This document shows positions 1 to 8,865 of a DNA stretch of 8,891 nt, piece after piece. The translations under genes were made by a program, and so were the position numbers. Position 1 is the first letter of the stretch, and the number at the start of each line of letters is the position of its first letter. Below the pieces are notes generated by a model. It was not told the origin of the DNA. It saw nothing but the letters and a program-made list of their open reading frames with translations, and searched no databases. This DNA comes from an uncultured Agathobaculum sp. (GTDB taxonomy: Bacteria; Bacillota; Clostridia; Oscillospirales; Butyricicoccaceae), in NCBI GenBank assembly GCA_944380945.1, contig CALWJG010000058.1:1-8891 (forward strand), read 5' to 3'.

Positions 1-56
1 CAAAAATCTGCCCTTTTGGCGTCTGCATTTTTCCGGACCACCGGCGGAGGTGAAGC
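1..56 (+). other. Leader upstream of mfd; possible 3' tail of an unseen gene
   Basis: No promoter-like -10/-35 pair is visible here, so mfd is probably read from an upstream promoter outside the window. Two frames are open from the window edge and close near the mfd start. One ends at TGA 51-53 (tail KICPFGVCIFPDHRRR); the other ends at TGA 58-60, overlapping the mfd start as ATGA (tail QKSALLASAFFRTTGGGEA). Neither tail is recognisable and neither shows a convincing codon bias, so the stretch may equally be non-coding. In many Firmicutes pth (peptidyl-tRNA hydrolase) precedes mfd, but these tails do not identify it. Confidence 0.3.
46..53 (+). promoter_or_regulatory. Shine-Dalgarno site of mfd
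   Basis: GGAGGTGA lies 3 bases before the ATG at 57, with the GGAGG core 6 bases away. It is a near-complete anti-16S complement. It fixes the mfd start at 57, since the in-frame TGA at 51-53 excludes any start further upstream. Confidence 0.85.
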
Positions 57-3000
57 ATGACTGAGATCACAAAAAGTATAACATACTTAAAAGAATACCG
101 CGAGTTGAAAAAAGCCCTCGAAGCGGGCAAGACCCCCGCGTTGGCGGTCGGGCTGTCGCCCATCCACAAGGCGCACCTCGCCGCGGCGCTCGGGCTGGAC
201 ACCGGCCGGCCGGTCCTCGTGCTGACCGACGACGACAGCGCGGCCGCGCGCTTTTCCGCCGACCTGCAGGGCTTTGCCGAAAAGCCCGTGCTGCAGCTGC
301 CTGCGCGCGATCTGGTCATGGCGGATGTGGCCGGCGTGTCCCGCGGGTACGAGCACCGGCGGCTCGCCGTGCTCGATGCGCTGCAGGGCGCGCGGTTTGC
401 GGTCGCGTCCGTGCAGGCCGCGGCGCAGCGCACCCTGCCGCCCGCCGCGCTCGAGAGCGCGGTCGTGACCATCGCCGCGGGCGAGGAGGCCCCGCTGGAG
501 GACCTCGCGCAGCGGCTCACCCGCGCGGGGTACGAGCGCTGCATCCAGGTCGAGGGCACGGGCCAGTTTTCGGTGCGCGGCGGCATTCTGGACGTGTTCC
601 CGCCGCAGGCCGAACACCCCTACCGCGTGGAGTTCTGGGACGACGAGATCGACTCGATCGCGACCTTTGACGTGGGCAGCCAGCGCCGCCTCGAGCAGGT
701 GGAACGCGTGCGCTGCCTGCCGTGCATGGAGACCCTGCCCCATCTCGCGCCGGGCGGCGCGGCGGGGCTGGCCAAGGCCGTACTGGGGACGCTGTCCACC
801 CGCCGCAAAAAGCACGCCGAGCTGGCCGCGAACCTCGAGCGCGACGCCGAGCGCCTGCGCGAGACCGGCAGCCTGCCCGCGGCGGACAAGTACCTGCCGC
901 TCGTCTATCCCGAGATGGCGACCGCGCTCGACTACCTGCCGGAAAACGCGCTCGTGCTGATCGAGGACACGCCCCGCCTGCGCGACGCGGCGCGCGATTT
1001 CCTCGCCCGCATCGCGGACGACGTGACCGCGCTGCTCGAGCGCGGCGAGATGCCGCCCGGGCTGGACGGCTACGCGCTCGACTTCGCCGGGCTGTGCCGC
1101 GTGCCGCGCGCCATCCTGCGGCTGGATTCCTTTTTGAACAACGTGCCCGAGCTCGCGCCGCAGCATCTGGAGAACTTCATCGCCAACCAGATGAACGCCT
1201 ACGGCGGCAATCTGGACATGGCCGCGGCGGACATCCGCAGCTACACCCAGCAGGGCCGCGCGGTGGCGGTCGTGTGCGGCAGCGAGCTGCGCTGCCGCAA
1301 TATGTGCGACGCGCTGACCGACGCCGGCGTGCCCGCGCAGGTCAGCGACCTGCTGCCGCGCGCAGGCCATGTGACCGTGCTCGAGGGCACGCTGTCCGCG
1401 GGTTTTGAATACCCCGACCTCGGGCTGGTGGTCATCACCGAGGGGCAGGTGCTCGCGCGGCGCAAAAAGACCGCGCCCCGCCGCTCGAACCGCGACCGCG
1501 TCAAATCCTACACCGATCTGACGCCCGGCGACCTCGTGGTGCACGAGCACCACGGCATCGGCCGCTTTGTGGGCATCGAGCGCATGACGGTCGACGGCGC
1601 GGAGCGCGATTTTGTCAAGATCGCCTTTGCGGGCACGGATTTCCTCTATGTGCCCGCCACCTCGCTCGACCTGATCTCCAAATACATCGGCGGCGGCGAG
1701 CCCGAGCATGTGCGGCTCAACAAGCTGGGCGGCGCGGACTGGTCGCGCTCCAAGCAGCGCGCCAAGGCGGCCGCCAAGGAGCTGGCCGAGGGGCTGATCA
1801 AGCTCTACGCCGAGCGCGCCAAGATCAAGGGCTTCGCCTTCCCGCAGGACGACGCGTGGCAGCGCGAGTTTGAGGACGCCTTCCCCTATGAGGAAACCGA
1901 GGACCAGCTGCGCTGCATCGCGGAGATCAAGACGGATATGGAATCCGACCGGCCGATGGACCGCCTGCTGTGCGGCGACGTGGGCTTCGGCAAGACCGAG
2001 GTCGCGCTGCGCGCGGTGATGAAGTGCGTGCTCGCGGGCAAGCAGGCGGCCATCCTCGTGCCGACCACCGTGCTCGCGCGCCAGCATTACCTGACCGCGC
2101 TGCAGCGGTTCCAGGGCTATCCGGTCACGATCGAGCTGCTCACGCGCTACAAGACCGGCTCGGAGCAGACCAGGCTGCTGCAAAAGCTCGAGGCCGGCTC
2201 GGTGGACATCGTGATCGGCACGCACAAGCTGTTCAACAAAAAGATCAAGTTCAAGGACCTCGGGCTGCTCGTGGTGGACGAGGAGCAGCGCTTCGGCGTG
2301 TCCCACAAGGAGACGCTCAAGGAGCTCTCCAAGACCGTGGACGTGCTCACGCTGTCCGCCACGCCCATCCCGCGCACGCTCAATATGGCGCTCTCCGGCA
2401 TCCGGGACATGTCCTCGATCGAGGAGCCCCCGCTCGACCGCCATCCGGTGCAGACCTTTGTCCTCGAGCAGAACGACGGCGTGCTGCTCGACGCCATGCG
2501 GCGCGAGCTCGCGCGCGGCGGGCAGGTGTATTACCTGCACAACCGCGTCGAGACCATCGACCGCTGCGCCGCCCAGCTGCAAAAGCGCCTGCCGGACGCG
2601 CGCATCGGCGTCGTGCACGGCAAAATGGCGCTGCGCGAGATCAACAGCGTGATGAACGCCATGGCGGACGGCGAGATCGACATCCTCGTGTGCACCACCA
2701 TCATCGAGACCGGCATCGACATCCCGAACGCGAACACGCTCATCATCGAGAACGCGGACAACATGGGCCTCGCCCAGCTGCACCAGATCCGCGGGCGCGT
2801 CGGACGGTCGAGCCGCCACGCCTACGCCTACCTGTGCTACCGGAGCGGCAAGGCGCTCTCCGAGGTGGCGCAGAAGCGCCTGTCCGCGATCCGCGAGTTC
2901 GCGGCCTTTGGCTCGGGCTTCAAGATCGCCATGCGCGACCTCGAGATCCGCGGCGCGGGCAATGTGCTCGGCCCCGAGCAGTCCGGCCACATGATGAGCG

Positions 3001-3515
3001 TGGGCTACGACCTCTACCTCAAGCTGCTCGAGGAGGCCGTGCAGGAGGAGAAGGGCGAGACGCCCAAGCCCCGCGTGGACTGCGCGGCCGAGCTGCTGCT
3101 GTCCGCCAACCTGCCCTCCAGCTATGTGCCGGATGCGGGCCAGCGCATCGATCTGTACCGCCGCATCGCGCTCATCCGCACGGAGGAGCAGAAGAGCGAC
3201 ATGCTCGACGAGCTGATCGACCGCTTCGGCGAGCCGCCGCAGGAGGCGGTGTCGCTGCTCGACATCGCGCTGCTGCGCAGCCAGGCGAGCGAGCAGGGCA
3301 TTTCCGAGATCAAACAGCAGGACGGCCGCCTGCTGCTCACCTTTGCGGAGACCGATTTCGTGCGCCTGTCCGCCCTGTGCGGGGACGAGGCGTTCCGCGG
3401 CCGCCTGCTGCTCAATGCCGGCTCGACGCCCTACCTGTCCCTGCGCCTGAACAAGGGCGAGACCCCGCTCGACATGGCGGAAACCCTCGTGGAAAAATAC
3501 GCCGCCACGGCGTGA
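57..3515 (+). CDS. mfd: Transcription-repair coupling factor Mfd
   Basis: This 1152-residue protein matches the usual Mfd length (about 1150-1180). Mfd is a cytoplasmic DNA translocase that binds RNA polymerase stalled at lesions, pushes it off with ATP, and recruits UvrA for nucleotide excision repair. The N-terminal UvrB-like module includes the GQFSVRGGILDVFP segment at 169-182. The RNA-polymerase interacting (CarD/RID-like) domain is near 480-545, with PGDLVVHEHHGIGRF at 490-504. The superfamily 2 translocase follows: Walker A GDVGFGKT 640-647, DEEQ box 741-744, SATP 767-770, motif V TGIDIP 885-890, and QIRGRVGR 910-917. The C-terminal TRCF domain spans about 1005-1105. All catalytic motifs look intact. 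The start is set by the GGAGGTGA site and the in-frame stop just upstream. Codons 2-13 are A/T-rich, unlike the rest of the gene. Downstream is secA, with its own promoter, rather than the prsA-type gene often found after mfd. Confidence 0.98.
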   Translation: MTEITKSITYLKEYRELKKALEAGKTPALAVGLSPIHKAHLAAALGLDTGRPVLVLTDDDSAAARFSADLQGFAEKPVLQLPARDLVMADVAGVSRGYEHRRLAVLDALQGARFAVASVQAAAQRTLPPAALESAVVTIAAGEEAPLEDLAQRLTRAGYERCIQVEGTGQFSVRGGILDVFPPQAEHPYRVEFWDDEIDSIATFDVGSQRRLEQVERVRCLPCMETLPHLAPGGAAGLAKAVLGTLSTRRKKHAELAANLERDAERLRETGSLPAADKYLPLVYPEMATALDYLPENALVLIEDTPRLRDAARDFLARIADDVTALLERGEMPPGLDGYALDFAGLCRVPRAILRLDSFLNNVPELAPQHLENFIANQMNAYGGNLDMAAADIRSYTQQGRAVAVVCGSELRCRNMCDALTDAGVPAQVSDLLPRAGHVTVLEGTLSAGFEYPDLGLVVITEGQVLARRKKTAPRRSNRDRVKSYTDLTPGDLVVHEHHGIGRFVGIERMTVDGAERDFVKIAFAGTDFLYVPATSLDLISKYIGGGEPEHVRLNKLGGADWSRSKQRAKAAAKELAEGLIKLYAERAKIKGFAFPQDDAWQREFEDAFPYEETEDQLRCIAEIKTDMESDRPMDRLLCGDVGFGKTEVALRAVMKCVLAGKQAAILVPTTVLARQHYLTALQRFQGYPVTIELLTRYKTGSEQTRLLQKLEAGSVDIVIGTHKLFNKKIKFKDLGLLVVDEEQRFGVSHKETLKELSKTVDVLTLSATPIPRTLNMALSGIRDMSSIEEPPLDRHPVQTFVLEQNDGVLLDAMRRELARGGQVYYLHNRVETIDRCAAQLQKRLPDARIGVVHGKMALREINSVMNAMADGEIDILVCTTIIETGIDIPNANTLIIENADNMGLAQLHQIRGRVGRSSRHAYAYLCYRSGKALSEVAQKRLSAIREFAAFGSGFKIAMRDLEIRGAGNVLGPEQSGHMMSVGYDLYLKLLEEAVQEEKGETPKPRVDCAAELLLSANLPSSYVPDAGQRIDLYRRIALIRTEEQKSDMLDELIDRFGEPPQEAVSLLDIALLRSQASEQGISEIKQQDGRLLLTFAETDFVRLSALCGDEAFRGRLLLNAGSTPYLSLRLNKGETPLDMAETLVEKYAATA

Positions 3516-3520
3516 GCCGT

Positions 3521-3572
3521 CCCGCGCCCCCGCCCCGCCGGAATTTCCGCCTGCGGGGCGCGCGGGCGCGGG
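3521..3572 (+). terminator. GC-rich stem-loop after mfd, possible terminator
   Basis: The stem starts 5 bases after the mfd stop. Outer arms CCCGCGCCC (3521-3529) and GGGCGCGGG (3564-3572) pair perfectly. Inner arms GCCCCGC (3532-3538) and GCGGGGC (3553-3559) also pair perfectly. A small asymmetric internal loop (CC against four bases) separates them, giving 16 GC-rich pairs around a 14-base loop. The sequence after it (CAATTTGCATAAA) is only weakly T-rich, so it is not a textbook intrinsic terminator. It could act through Rho, as a pause site, or as a 3' RNA-stabilising structure. The inverted repeat is seen directly; the terminator role is inferred from position. Confidence 0.5.
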
Positions 3573-3580
3573 CAATTTGC
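3570..3580. repeat. Palindrome copy 1, upstream of the secA promoter
   Basis: GGGCAATTTGC contains the dyad GCAA-T-TTGC (3572-3580). A near-identical copy lies at 3660-3671, so the two copies bracket the secA promoter with centres about 90 bases apart. They could be operator half-partners of a DNA-binding regulator. No known regulator is recognised. Confidence 0.35.
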
Positions 3581-3586
3581 ATAAAC

Positions 3587-3627
3587 CCGGGCGTGTTTAC
3601 AAAAAATTTGTTTGTTTCCCCGCCCGG
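3587..3627. repeat. Inverted repeat spanning the secA -35 region
   Basis: CCGGGCG (3587-3593) and CGCCCGG (3621-3627) are perfect 7-base inverted arms around a 27-base AT-rich centre that holds the -35 region. The right arm lies in the spacer between -35 and -10. This could be an operator or a topology-sensitive element. It may also be chance in GC-rich DNA. Confidence 0.35.
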
Positions 3628-3639
3628 CTGTGATATAAT
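3612..3639 (+). promoter_or_regulatory. Sigma-A promoter of secA (extended -10)
   Basis: The -10 box TATAAT (3634-3639) is perfect and is preceded by TG one base upstream (TGATATAAT, 3631-3639), an extended -10. The best -35 candidate is TTGTTT (3612-3617), only 3 of 6 to consensus, with a 16-base spacer. The extended -10 would compensate. An A/T run (3600-3617) upstream could help as an UP-like element. The predicted start is near 3646, giving a 5' leader of about 50 bases for secA. Confidence 0.8.
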
Positions 3640-3659
3640 ACATCTGTTATGAACAAATA

Positions 3660-3672
3660 GGGCAATTTTGCC
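3660..3672. repeat. Palindrome copy 2, in the secA 5' leader
   Basis: The dyad GGCAA-TT-TTGCC (3661-3672) lies just downstream of the predicted secA transcription start. It repeats the motif at 3570-3580 (GGGCAATTTGC against GGGCAATTTTGC, one inserted T). The two-base centre is too tight for a good RNA hairpin, so a DNA operator is the more natural reading. This is inference. Confidence 0.35.
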
Positions 3673-3695
3673 ACACCGAAAGGCTGATTGATTGA

Positions 3696-6451
<2,756 letters not shown>

Positions 6452-6452
<1 letters not shown>

Positions 6453-6493
6453 AAAAACAGATCCCGGCTGGAAACGGTCGGGATCTGTTTTTT
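6452..6493 (+). terminator. Intrinsic terminator of secA, bidirectional
   Basis: Arms AAAAAACAGATCCCG (6452-6466) and CGGGATCTGTTTTTT (6479-6493) are perfect 15-base complements starting at the secA stop codon. Inside them, G6467-G6470 pairs with C6475-T6478 through two Watson-Crick and two G-U pairs, closing a GAAA tetraloop (6471-6474). Six T residues end the right arm, and the A run at the left arm would give a T run on the other strand. The right T run can alternatively pair with AAAAAA at 6499-6504. Confidence 0.95.
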
Positions 6494-6539
6494 GCCGGAA
6501 AAAAGCATCGAGCATCAAAAGCGGCAAGGCATTCGGCAG

Positions 6540-6568
6540 ATGACAAACCGGCGGTTGTGGTGTATAAT
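6540..6568 (+). promoter_or_regulatory. Sigma-A promoter of the rimO-pgsA operon
   Basis: ATGACA (6540-6545) matches the -35 consensus TTGACA at 5 of 6. After a 17-base spacer, TATAAT (6563-6568) is a perfect -10. Spacing and boxes are close to ideal, so this should be a strong constitutive promoter. The expected transcription start is near 6575, leaving a leader of about 30 bases before rimO. Confidence 0.88.
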
Positions 6569-6592
6569 ATCATTGCATATCTATGGACAAAA

Positions 6593-6598
6593 AAGGAG
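6593..6598 (+). promoter_or_regulatory. Shine-Dalgarno site of rimO
   Basis: AAGGAG lies 6 bases before the ATG at 6605. It decides the start: a longer in-frame reading from GTG 6557 would begin inside the promoter, upstream of the -10 box, and cannot be on the mRNA. Confidence 0.88.
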
Positions 6599-6604
6599 AA
6601 CACC

Positions 6605-7936
6605 ATGCCGAAAATAGGACTCATCTCGCTCGGCTGCGCCAAAAATCTGGTGGACAGCGAGCACATGCTCGCCCTGCTGCGCGCGGCGGGCTGGGAAATC
6701 ACCGAGGACATGGCCGAGGCCGACGTGGGCGTGGTCAACACCTGCGGGTTCATCGAGGCCGCCAAGAGCGAGGCCATCGAGACCATCCTCGACACGGCGC
6801 AGTACAAGCAGACCGGCAAAATGAAAGGTCTGGTCGTCACCGGCTGTCTGGTGCAGCGCTACGCGGACGAAATGAAGACCGAGCTGCCCGAGATCGACGC
6901 GCTGTGCGGCACGGGCAGCTATGAGAGCATCGTGGACGCGGCGGAGGCCGCGCTCGGCGGACACAAGGCGGCCTATATGGCGGATATGGCCTCCGCCGCG
7001 CTCGAGGGCAGCCGCGACCGGCTGACCCCGCCCTACACCGCCTACCTCAAGATCGCGGAGGGCTGCTCCAACCGCTGCGGCTACTGTATCATCCCCAAGC
7101 TGCGCGGGCCGTACCGCTCGCGCGAGCTGGACGCGCTGCTTCAGGAGGCGCAGGCGCTGAGCGATGCGGGCGTAAAGGAGCTCATCGTCATCGCGCAGGA
7201 CATCACCAAGTACGGGATGGACCTGCCCGCGCACAAGCGCCTGCTGCCCGAACTGCTGCGGAAGCTGTGCGAAATGGATTTCCGCTGGGTGAGACTGCAC
7301 TACCTCTACCCGGATCAGATCACGGACGAGCTGATCGACGTGATCGCGTCCGAGCCCAAGATCGTCAACTATCTGGACATCCCGCTCCAGCATGTGTCGC
7401 AGCGCATCCTGCGCGCCATGCACCGCCCGGGCGGCGGGGCGGAGTTCGCCGCGCTGATCGCAAACCTGCGGCAGCGCATCCCGGGGCTCGTGCTGCGCAC
7501 CAGCCTGATCGTCGGCCTGCCGGGCGAGACCGAGGAGGAATTCGCCGAGCTGTGCAGCTTTTTGCAGGAGACCCAGATCGAGCGCGTGGGCGTGTTCGAG
7601 TTTTCGCCCGAGGAGGGCACGGAAGCCGCCGAGCTGCCCGATCAGATCGACGCGGAAGTGAAGGCCAACCGCCGCCTGATCGTCGAGGAGCTGCAGTCGG
7701 GCGTGCTCGACGACTACAACACCGCGCGCCACGGCGAGACCATGGAGGTGCTCTGCGAGGGCTTTGACGATGAGCAGCAGCTCTGGTACGGCCGCACCTA
7801 CGCGGACTCGATCGAGGTGGACGGCCATGTGTATTTTGAAAGCGACGTCGAGCCGCAGCCGGGCGAATTCGTCTCCGTGCGCATCACGGAGAGCCTGGGA
7901 CCCGACCTGCTCGGCGTACAACAAAAGGGGGAATAA
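6605..7936 (+). CDS. rimO: Ribosomal protein S12 methylthiotransferase RimO
   Basis: The protein has 443 residues, normal for RimO. RimO is a cytoplasmic radical-SAM enzyme with two [4Fe-4S] clusters that adds a beta-methylthio group to a conserved aspartate of ribosomal protein S12. The N-terminal methylthiotransferase domain shows C11 in SLGCAKNLVDSE, C47 in NTCGFIEAAK and C81 in VTGCLVQRY, the ligands of the auxiliary cluster. The radical-SAM signature is C154-SNR-C158-GY-C161. Later elements include YLYPDQITDELI, DIPLQHVSQRILRAMHR and GLPGETEEEF. A TRAM domain occupies about 374-440. The CAKNLVDSE and NTCGFIEAAKSEA motifs favour RimO over the tRNA enzymes MiaB and MtaB. The start at 6605 rests on AAGGAG and on the promoter position. 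pgsA follows after 3 bases, so the two genes are almost certainly co-transcribed and probably translationally coupled. All catalytic cysteines are present. Confidence 0.95.
   Translation: MPKIGLISLGCAKNLVDSEHMLALLRAAGWEITEDMAEADVGVVNTCGFIEAAKSEAIETILDTAQYKQTGKMKGLVVTGCLVQRYADEMKTELPEIDALCGTGSYESIVDAAEAALGGHKAAYMADMASAALEGSRDRLTPPYTAYLKIAEGCSNRCGYCIIPKLRGPYRSRELDALLQEAQALSDAGVKELIVIAQDITKYGMDLPAHKRLLPELLRKLCEMDFRWVRLHYLYPDQITDELIDVIASEPKIVNYLDIPLQHVSQRILRAMHRPGGGAEFAALIANLRQRIPGLVLRTSLIVGLPGETEEEFAELCSFLQETQIERVGVFEFSPEEGTEAAELPDQIDAEVKANRRLIVEELQSGVLDDYNTARHGETMEVLCEGFDDEQQLWYGRTYADSIEVDGHVYFESDVEPQPGEFVSVRITESLGPDLLGVQQKGE
7925..7932 (+). promoter_or_regulatory. Shine-Dalgarno site of pgsA, inside the rimO 3' end
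   Basis: AAGGGGGA lies 7 bases before the pgsA ATG and overlaps the last rimO codons. Ribosomes finishing rimO would expose or reuse the site, which fits translational coupling. Confidence 0.75.
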
Positions 7937-7939
7937 GTC

Positions 7940-8614
7940 ATGACAACAGCCAATAAAATCACGCTCACCCGCATCGCGATGATCCCGTTCTTCCTGTATT
8001 TCGCCTCGCAGCCGATGCTGATCCACGATGAGGCGACACAGGCGCAGACCATGGTGCCGGCCTTTCTGTTCCCGACGGCGACGGTCGTCGCGCTCGTGCT
8101 GTTCTGCGTGGCGTCGTTCACCGACTTTCTCGACGGCTACGTCGCCCGCAAATACAACCAGGTGACCGACTTCGGCAAGTTCGTCGACCCGCTGGCCGAT
8201 AAGCTGCTCGTGACCTCGGCGCTCGTGCTGTTCGCCGAGCAGGGCGCGTTCGCGGGCTGGATGGTGTGCGTCATTCTGGCGCGCGAGCTGATCATCACCT
8301 CGCTGCGCGTGGTCGCGGCGAACAAGGGCCGCGTGCTCGCCGCGACGTGGACGGGCAAGGTCAAGACCTGCGTGCAGATCGGCGGCATCATTGTGATTTA
8401 CCTGTATTACATCATCTATCCCAGCGTTGCAATGGACCTGCCGGCTTGGCTCATACCGCCGCAGTATGTGCAGCAGCTGTCCGGAGAGATGCAGGCGTTC
8501 ACGCTGCTTGCCGTTGTCGGCTGGGTGGTCACGCTCGTCACCATCTATTCGGGCTACGATTACCTGCGCAAAAACTGGGACATCATCAAGGACGGCGCAG
8601 TCAAGGAGAAATAA
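7940..8614 (+). CDS. pgsA: CDP-diacylglycerol--glycerol-3-phosphate 3-phosphatidyltransferase
   Basis: This integral membrane enzyme makes phosphatidylglycerophosphate from CDP-diacylglycerol and glycerol 3-phosphate, the committed step to phosphatidylglycerol and cardiolipin. The full CDP-alcohol phosphatidyltransferase signature is present: D62-xx-D65-G66-xx-A69-R70-x8-G79-xxx-D83-xxx-D87. The start TTANKITLTRI and the later ARELIITSLR and GKVKT segments are typical of PgsA rather than phosphatidylserine synthase. Hydrophobic segments lie near 12-28, 39-60, 89-127 (probably two), 145-162 and 188-206. At 224 residues it is longer than the common 180-195. The extra length is mainly a polar loop after the first membrane segment (about 25-38) and a loop before the last one (about 163-187). 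It is the second gene of the rimO operon. A hairpin-rich region follows the stop. Confidence 0.93.
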   Translation: MTTANKITLTRIAMIPFFLYFASQPMLIHDEATQAQTMVPAFLFPTATVVALVLFCVASFTDFLDGYVARKYNQVTDFGKFVDPLADKLLVTSALVLFAEQGAFAGWMVCVILARELIITSLRVVAANKGRVLAATWTGKVKTCVQIGGIIVIYLYYIIYPSVAMDLPAWLIPPQYVQQLSGEMQAFTLLAVVGWVVTLVTIYSGYDYLRKNWDIIKDGAVKEK

Positions 8615-8618
8615 ATTT

Positions 8619-8635
8619 GGCAGGGGATCCTTGCC
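8619..8635. repeat. Short stem-loop directly after pgsA
   Basis: G8619-G8625 pairs with C8629-C8635 (seven pairs, one of them G-U) around a three-base loop, 4 bases after the pgsA stop. GGGATCCTT within it (8624-8632) is also the exact reverse complement of AAGGATCCC at 8701-8709, so it may be the left end of a larger inverted element rather than a free hairpin. Confidence 0.45.
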
Positions 8636-8645
8636 TGCTTCCGCA

Positions 8646-8668
8646 GCGGGCGCGCAGTGCGCGCCCGC
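8646..8668 (+). terminator. Perfect GC hairpin, candidate rimO-pgsA terminator
   Basis: GCGGGCGCGC (8646-8655) and GCGCGCCCGC (8659-8668) are perfect 10-base arms around an AGT loop, 31 bases after the pgsA stop. GTCCTTCTGTC follows, which is pyrimidine-rich but not a true T run. The hairpin is certain. A terminator role is likely by position but not proven, and it may instead belong to the surrounding repeat element. Confidence 0.55.
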
Positions 8669-8676
8669 GTCCTTCT

Positions 8677-8709
8677 GTCATCCTGAGGAGCGCAGCGACG
8701 AAGGATCCC
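8677..8709. repeat. Dispersed intergenic repeat A (TCATCCTGAG...GAAGGATCC type)
   Basis: The segment starts GTCATCCTGAG and ends GACGAAGGATCCC. ATCCT (8680-8684) and AGGAT (8702-8706) form its terminal inverted arms. From memory, this pattern recurs between genes in many gut Clostridia and other bacterial genomes, often mis-called as short proteins containing strings such as CHPEERSDEGS or VILRSAATKDP, both readable here. Family membership rests on recall. No transposase or target duplication is visible. Confidence 0.6.
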
Positions 8710-8727
8710 GCGCGTGCGCGCTGCCAC

Positions 8728-8744
8728 TGGTGCCATCTGCACCA
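8728..8744. repeat. Perfect hairpin between the two repeats
   Basis: TGGTGC (8728-8733) and GCACCA (8739-8744) pair perfectly around CATCT. It sits inside a longer inverted pair: CTGCCA (8721-8726) is the exact reverse complement of TGGCAG (8773-8778). Confidence 0.5.
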
Positions 8745-8750
8745 CCCGTC

Positions 8751-8803
8751 CTGCCTCCCCTTTGAGGGGAGGTGGCAGCGCCGTCAGGCGCTGACGGAGA
8801 GGT
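8751..8803. repeat. Dispersed intergenic repeat B (double-hairpin, GGGGAGGTGGCA...TGACGGAGAGGT)
   Basis: Hairpin one is CCTCCCC (8754-8760), loop TTTGA, GGGGAGG (8766-8772). Hairpin two is CAGCGCC (8776-8782), loop GTCA, GGCGCTG (8787-8793). CCGTCA (8781-8786) can alternatively pair with TGACGG (8792-8797). From memory, a repeat with this layout (a GGGAGGTGGC core, a variable second hairpin, then GACGGAG) is common between genes in gut Clostridia. The hairpins are seen directly; the family link is recall. Confidence 0.6.
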
Positions 8804-8820
8804 CCTGCAAGGGACTGCAC

Positions 8821-8833
8821 CCGCGAGGCGCGG
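8821..8833. repeat. Small perfect hairpin before the last gene
   Basis: CCGCG (8821-8825) and CGCGG (8829-8833) pair around AGG. It lies 37 bases before the ATG at 8871 and could be part of that gene's leader or the edge of repeat B. With 8615-8870 otherwise filled by the repeats listed, I see no protein gene and no TATAAT-like promoter in this intergenic stretch. Confidence 0.3.
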
Positions 8834-8857
8834 CCATGCACACCGCCACACCGACAA

Positions 8858-8865
8858 AAGGGGGA
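8858..8865 (+). promoter_or_regulatory. Shine-Dalgarno site of the truncated last gene
   Basis: AAGGGGGA lies 5 bases before the ATG at 8871. It resembles the pgsA site at 7925-7932, which supports a real gene start here. Confidence 0.65.

Noticed and set aside
1..32. Possible terminator of an upstream gene (AAAAATCTGC ... GCATTTTT)
   Set aside because: Only about 5 A-T pairs plus an imperfect GC step, with a long loop; too weak to call.
87..3575. A 1162-codon open frame on the minus strand, opposite the whole of mfd
   Set aside because: Its translation is low-complexity (rich in A, R, G, H, L, Q, V), with no recognisable domain. Such long antisense frames arise from G/C-ending codons in GC-rich genes, and mfd on the other strand is unambiguous.
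1970..3652. A 560-codon plus-strand frame inside mfd
   Set aside because: Arginine/alanine-rich shifted reading of the Mfd translocase region; the true frame carries all motifs.
3649..3660. Mini reading frame ATG AAC AAA TAG near the secA transcription start
   Set aside because: Three codons with no ribosome site, lying at the very 5' end of the predicted transcript; most likely chance.
6557..6604. A 16-codon N-terminal extension of rimO starting at GTG 6557
   Set aside because: It begins upstream of the -10 box and so would not be transcribed from this promoter. AAGGAG and the canonical MPKIGLISLGC start support 6605.
6583..6924. Out-of-frame ATG at 6583 in the rimO leader opening a 113-codon frame
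   Set aside because: It has no ribosome site and overlaps rimO in a shifted, low-complexity frame.
6581..8026. A 481-codon minus-strand frame opposite rimO
   Set aside because: Shadow of rimO codon bias; it shows no domain motifs.
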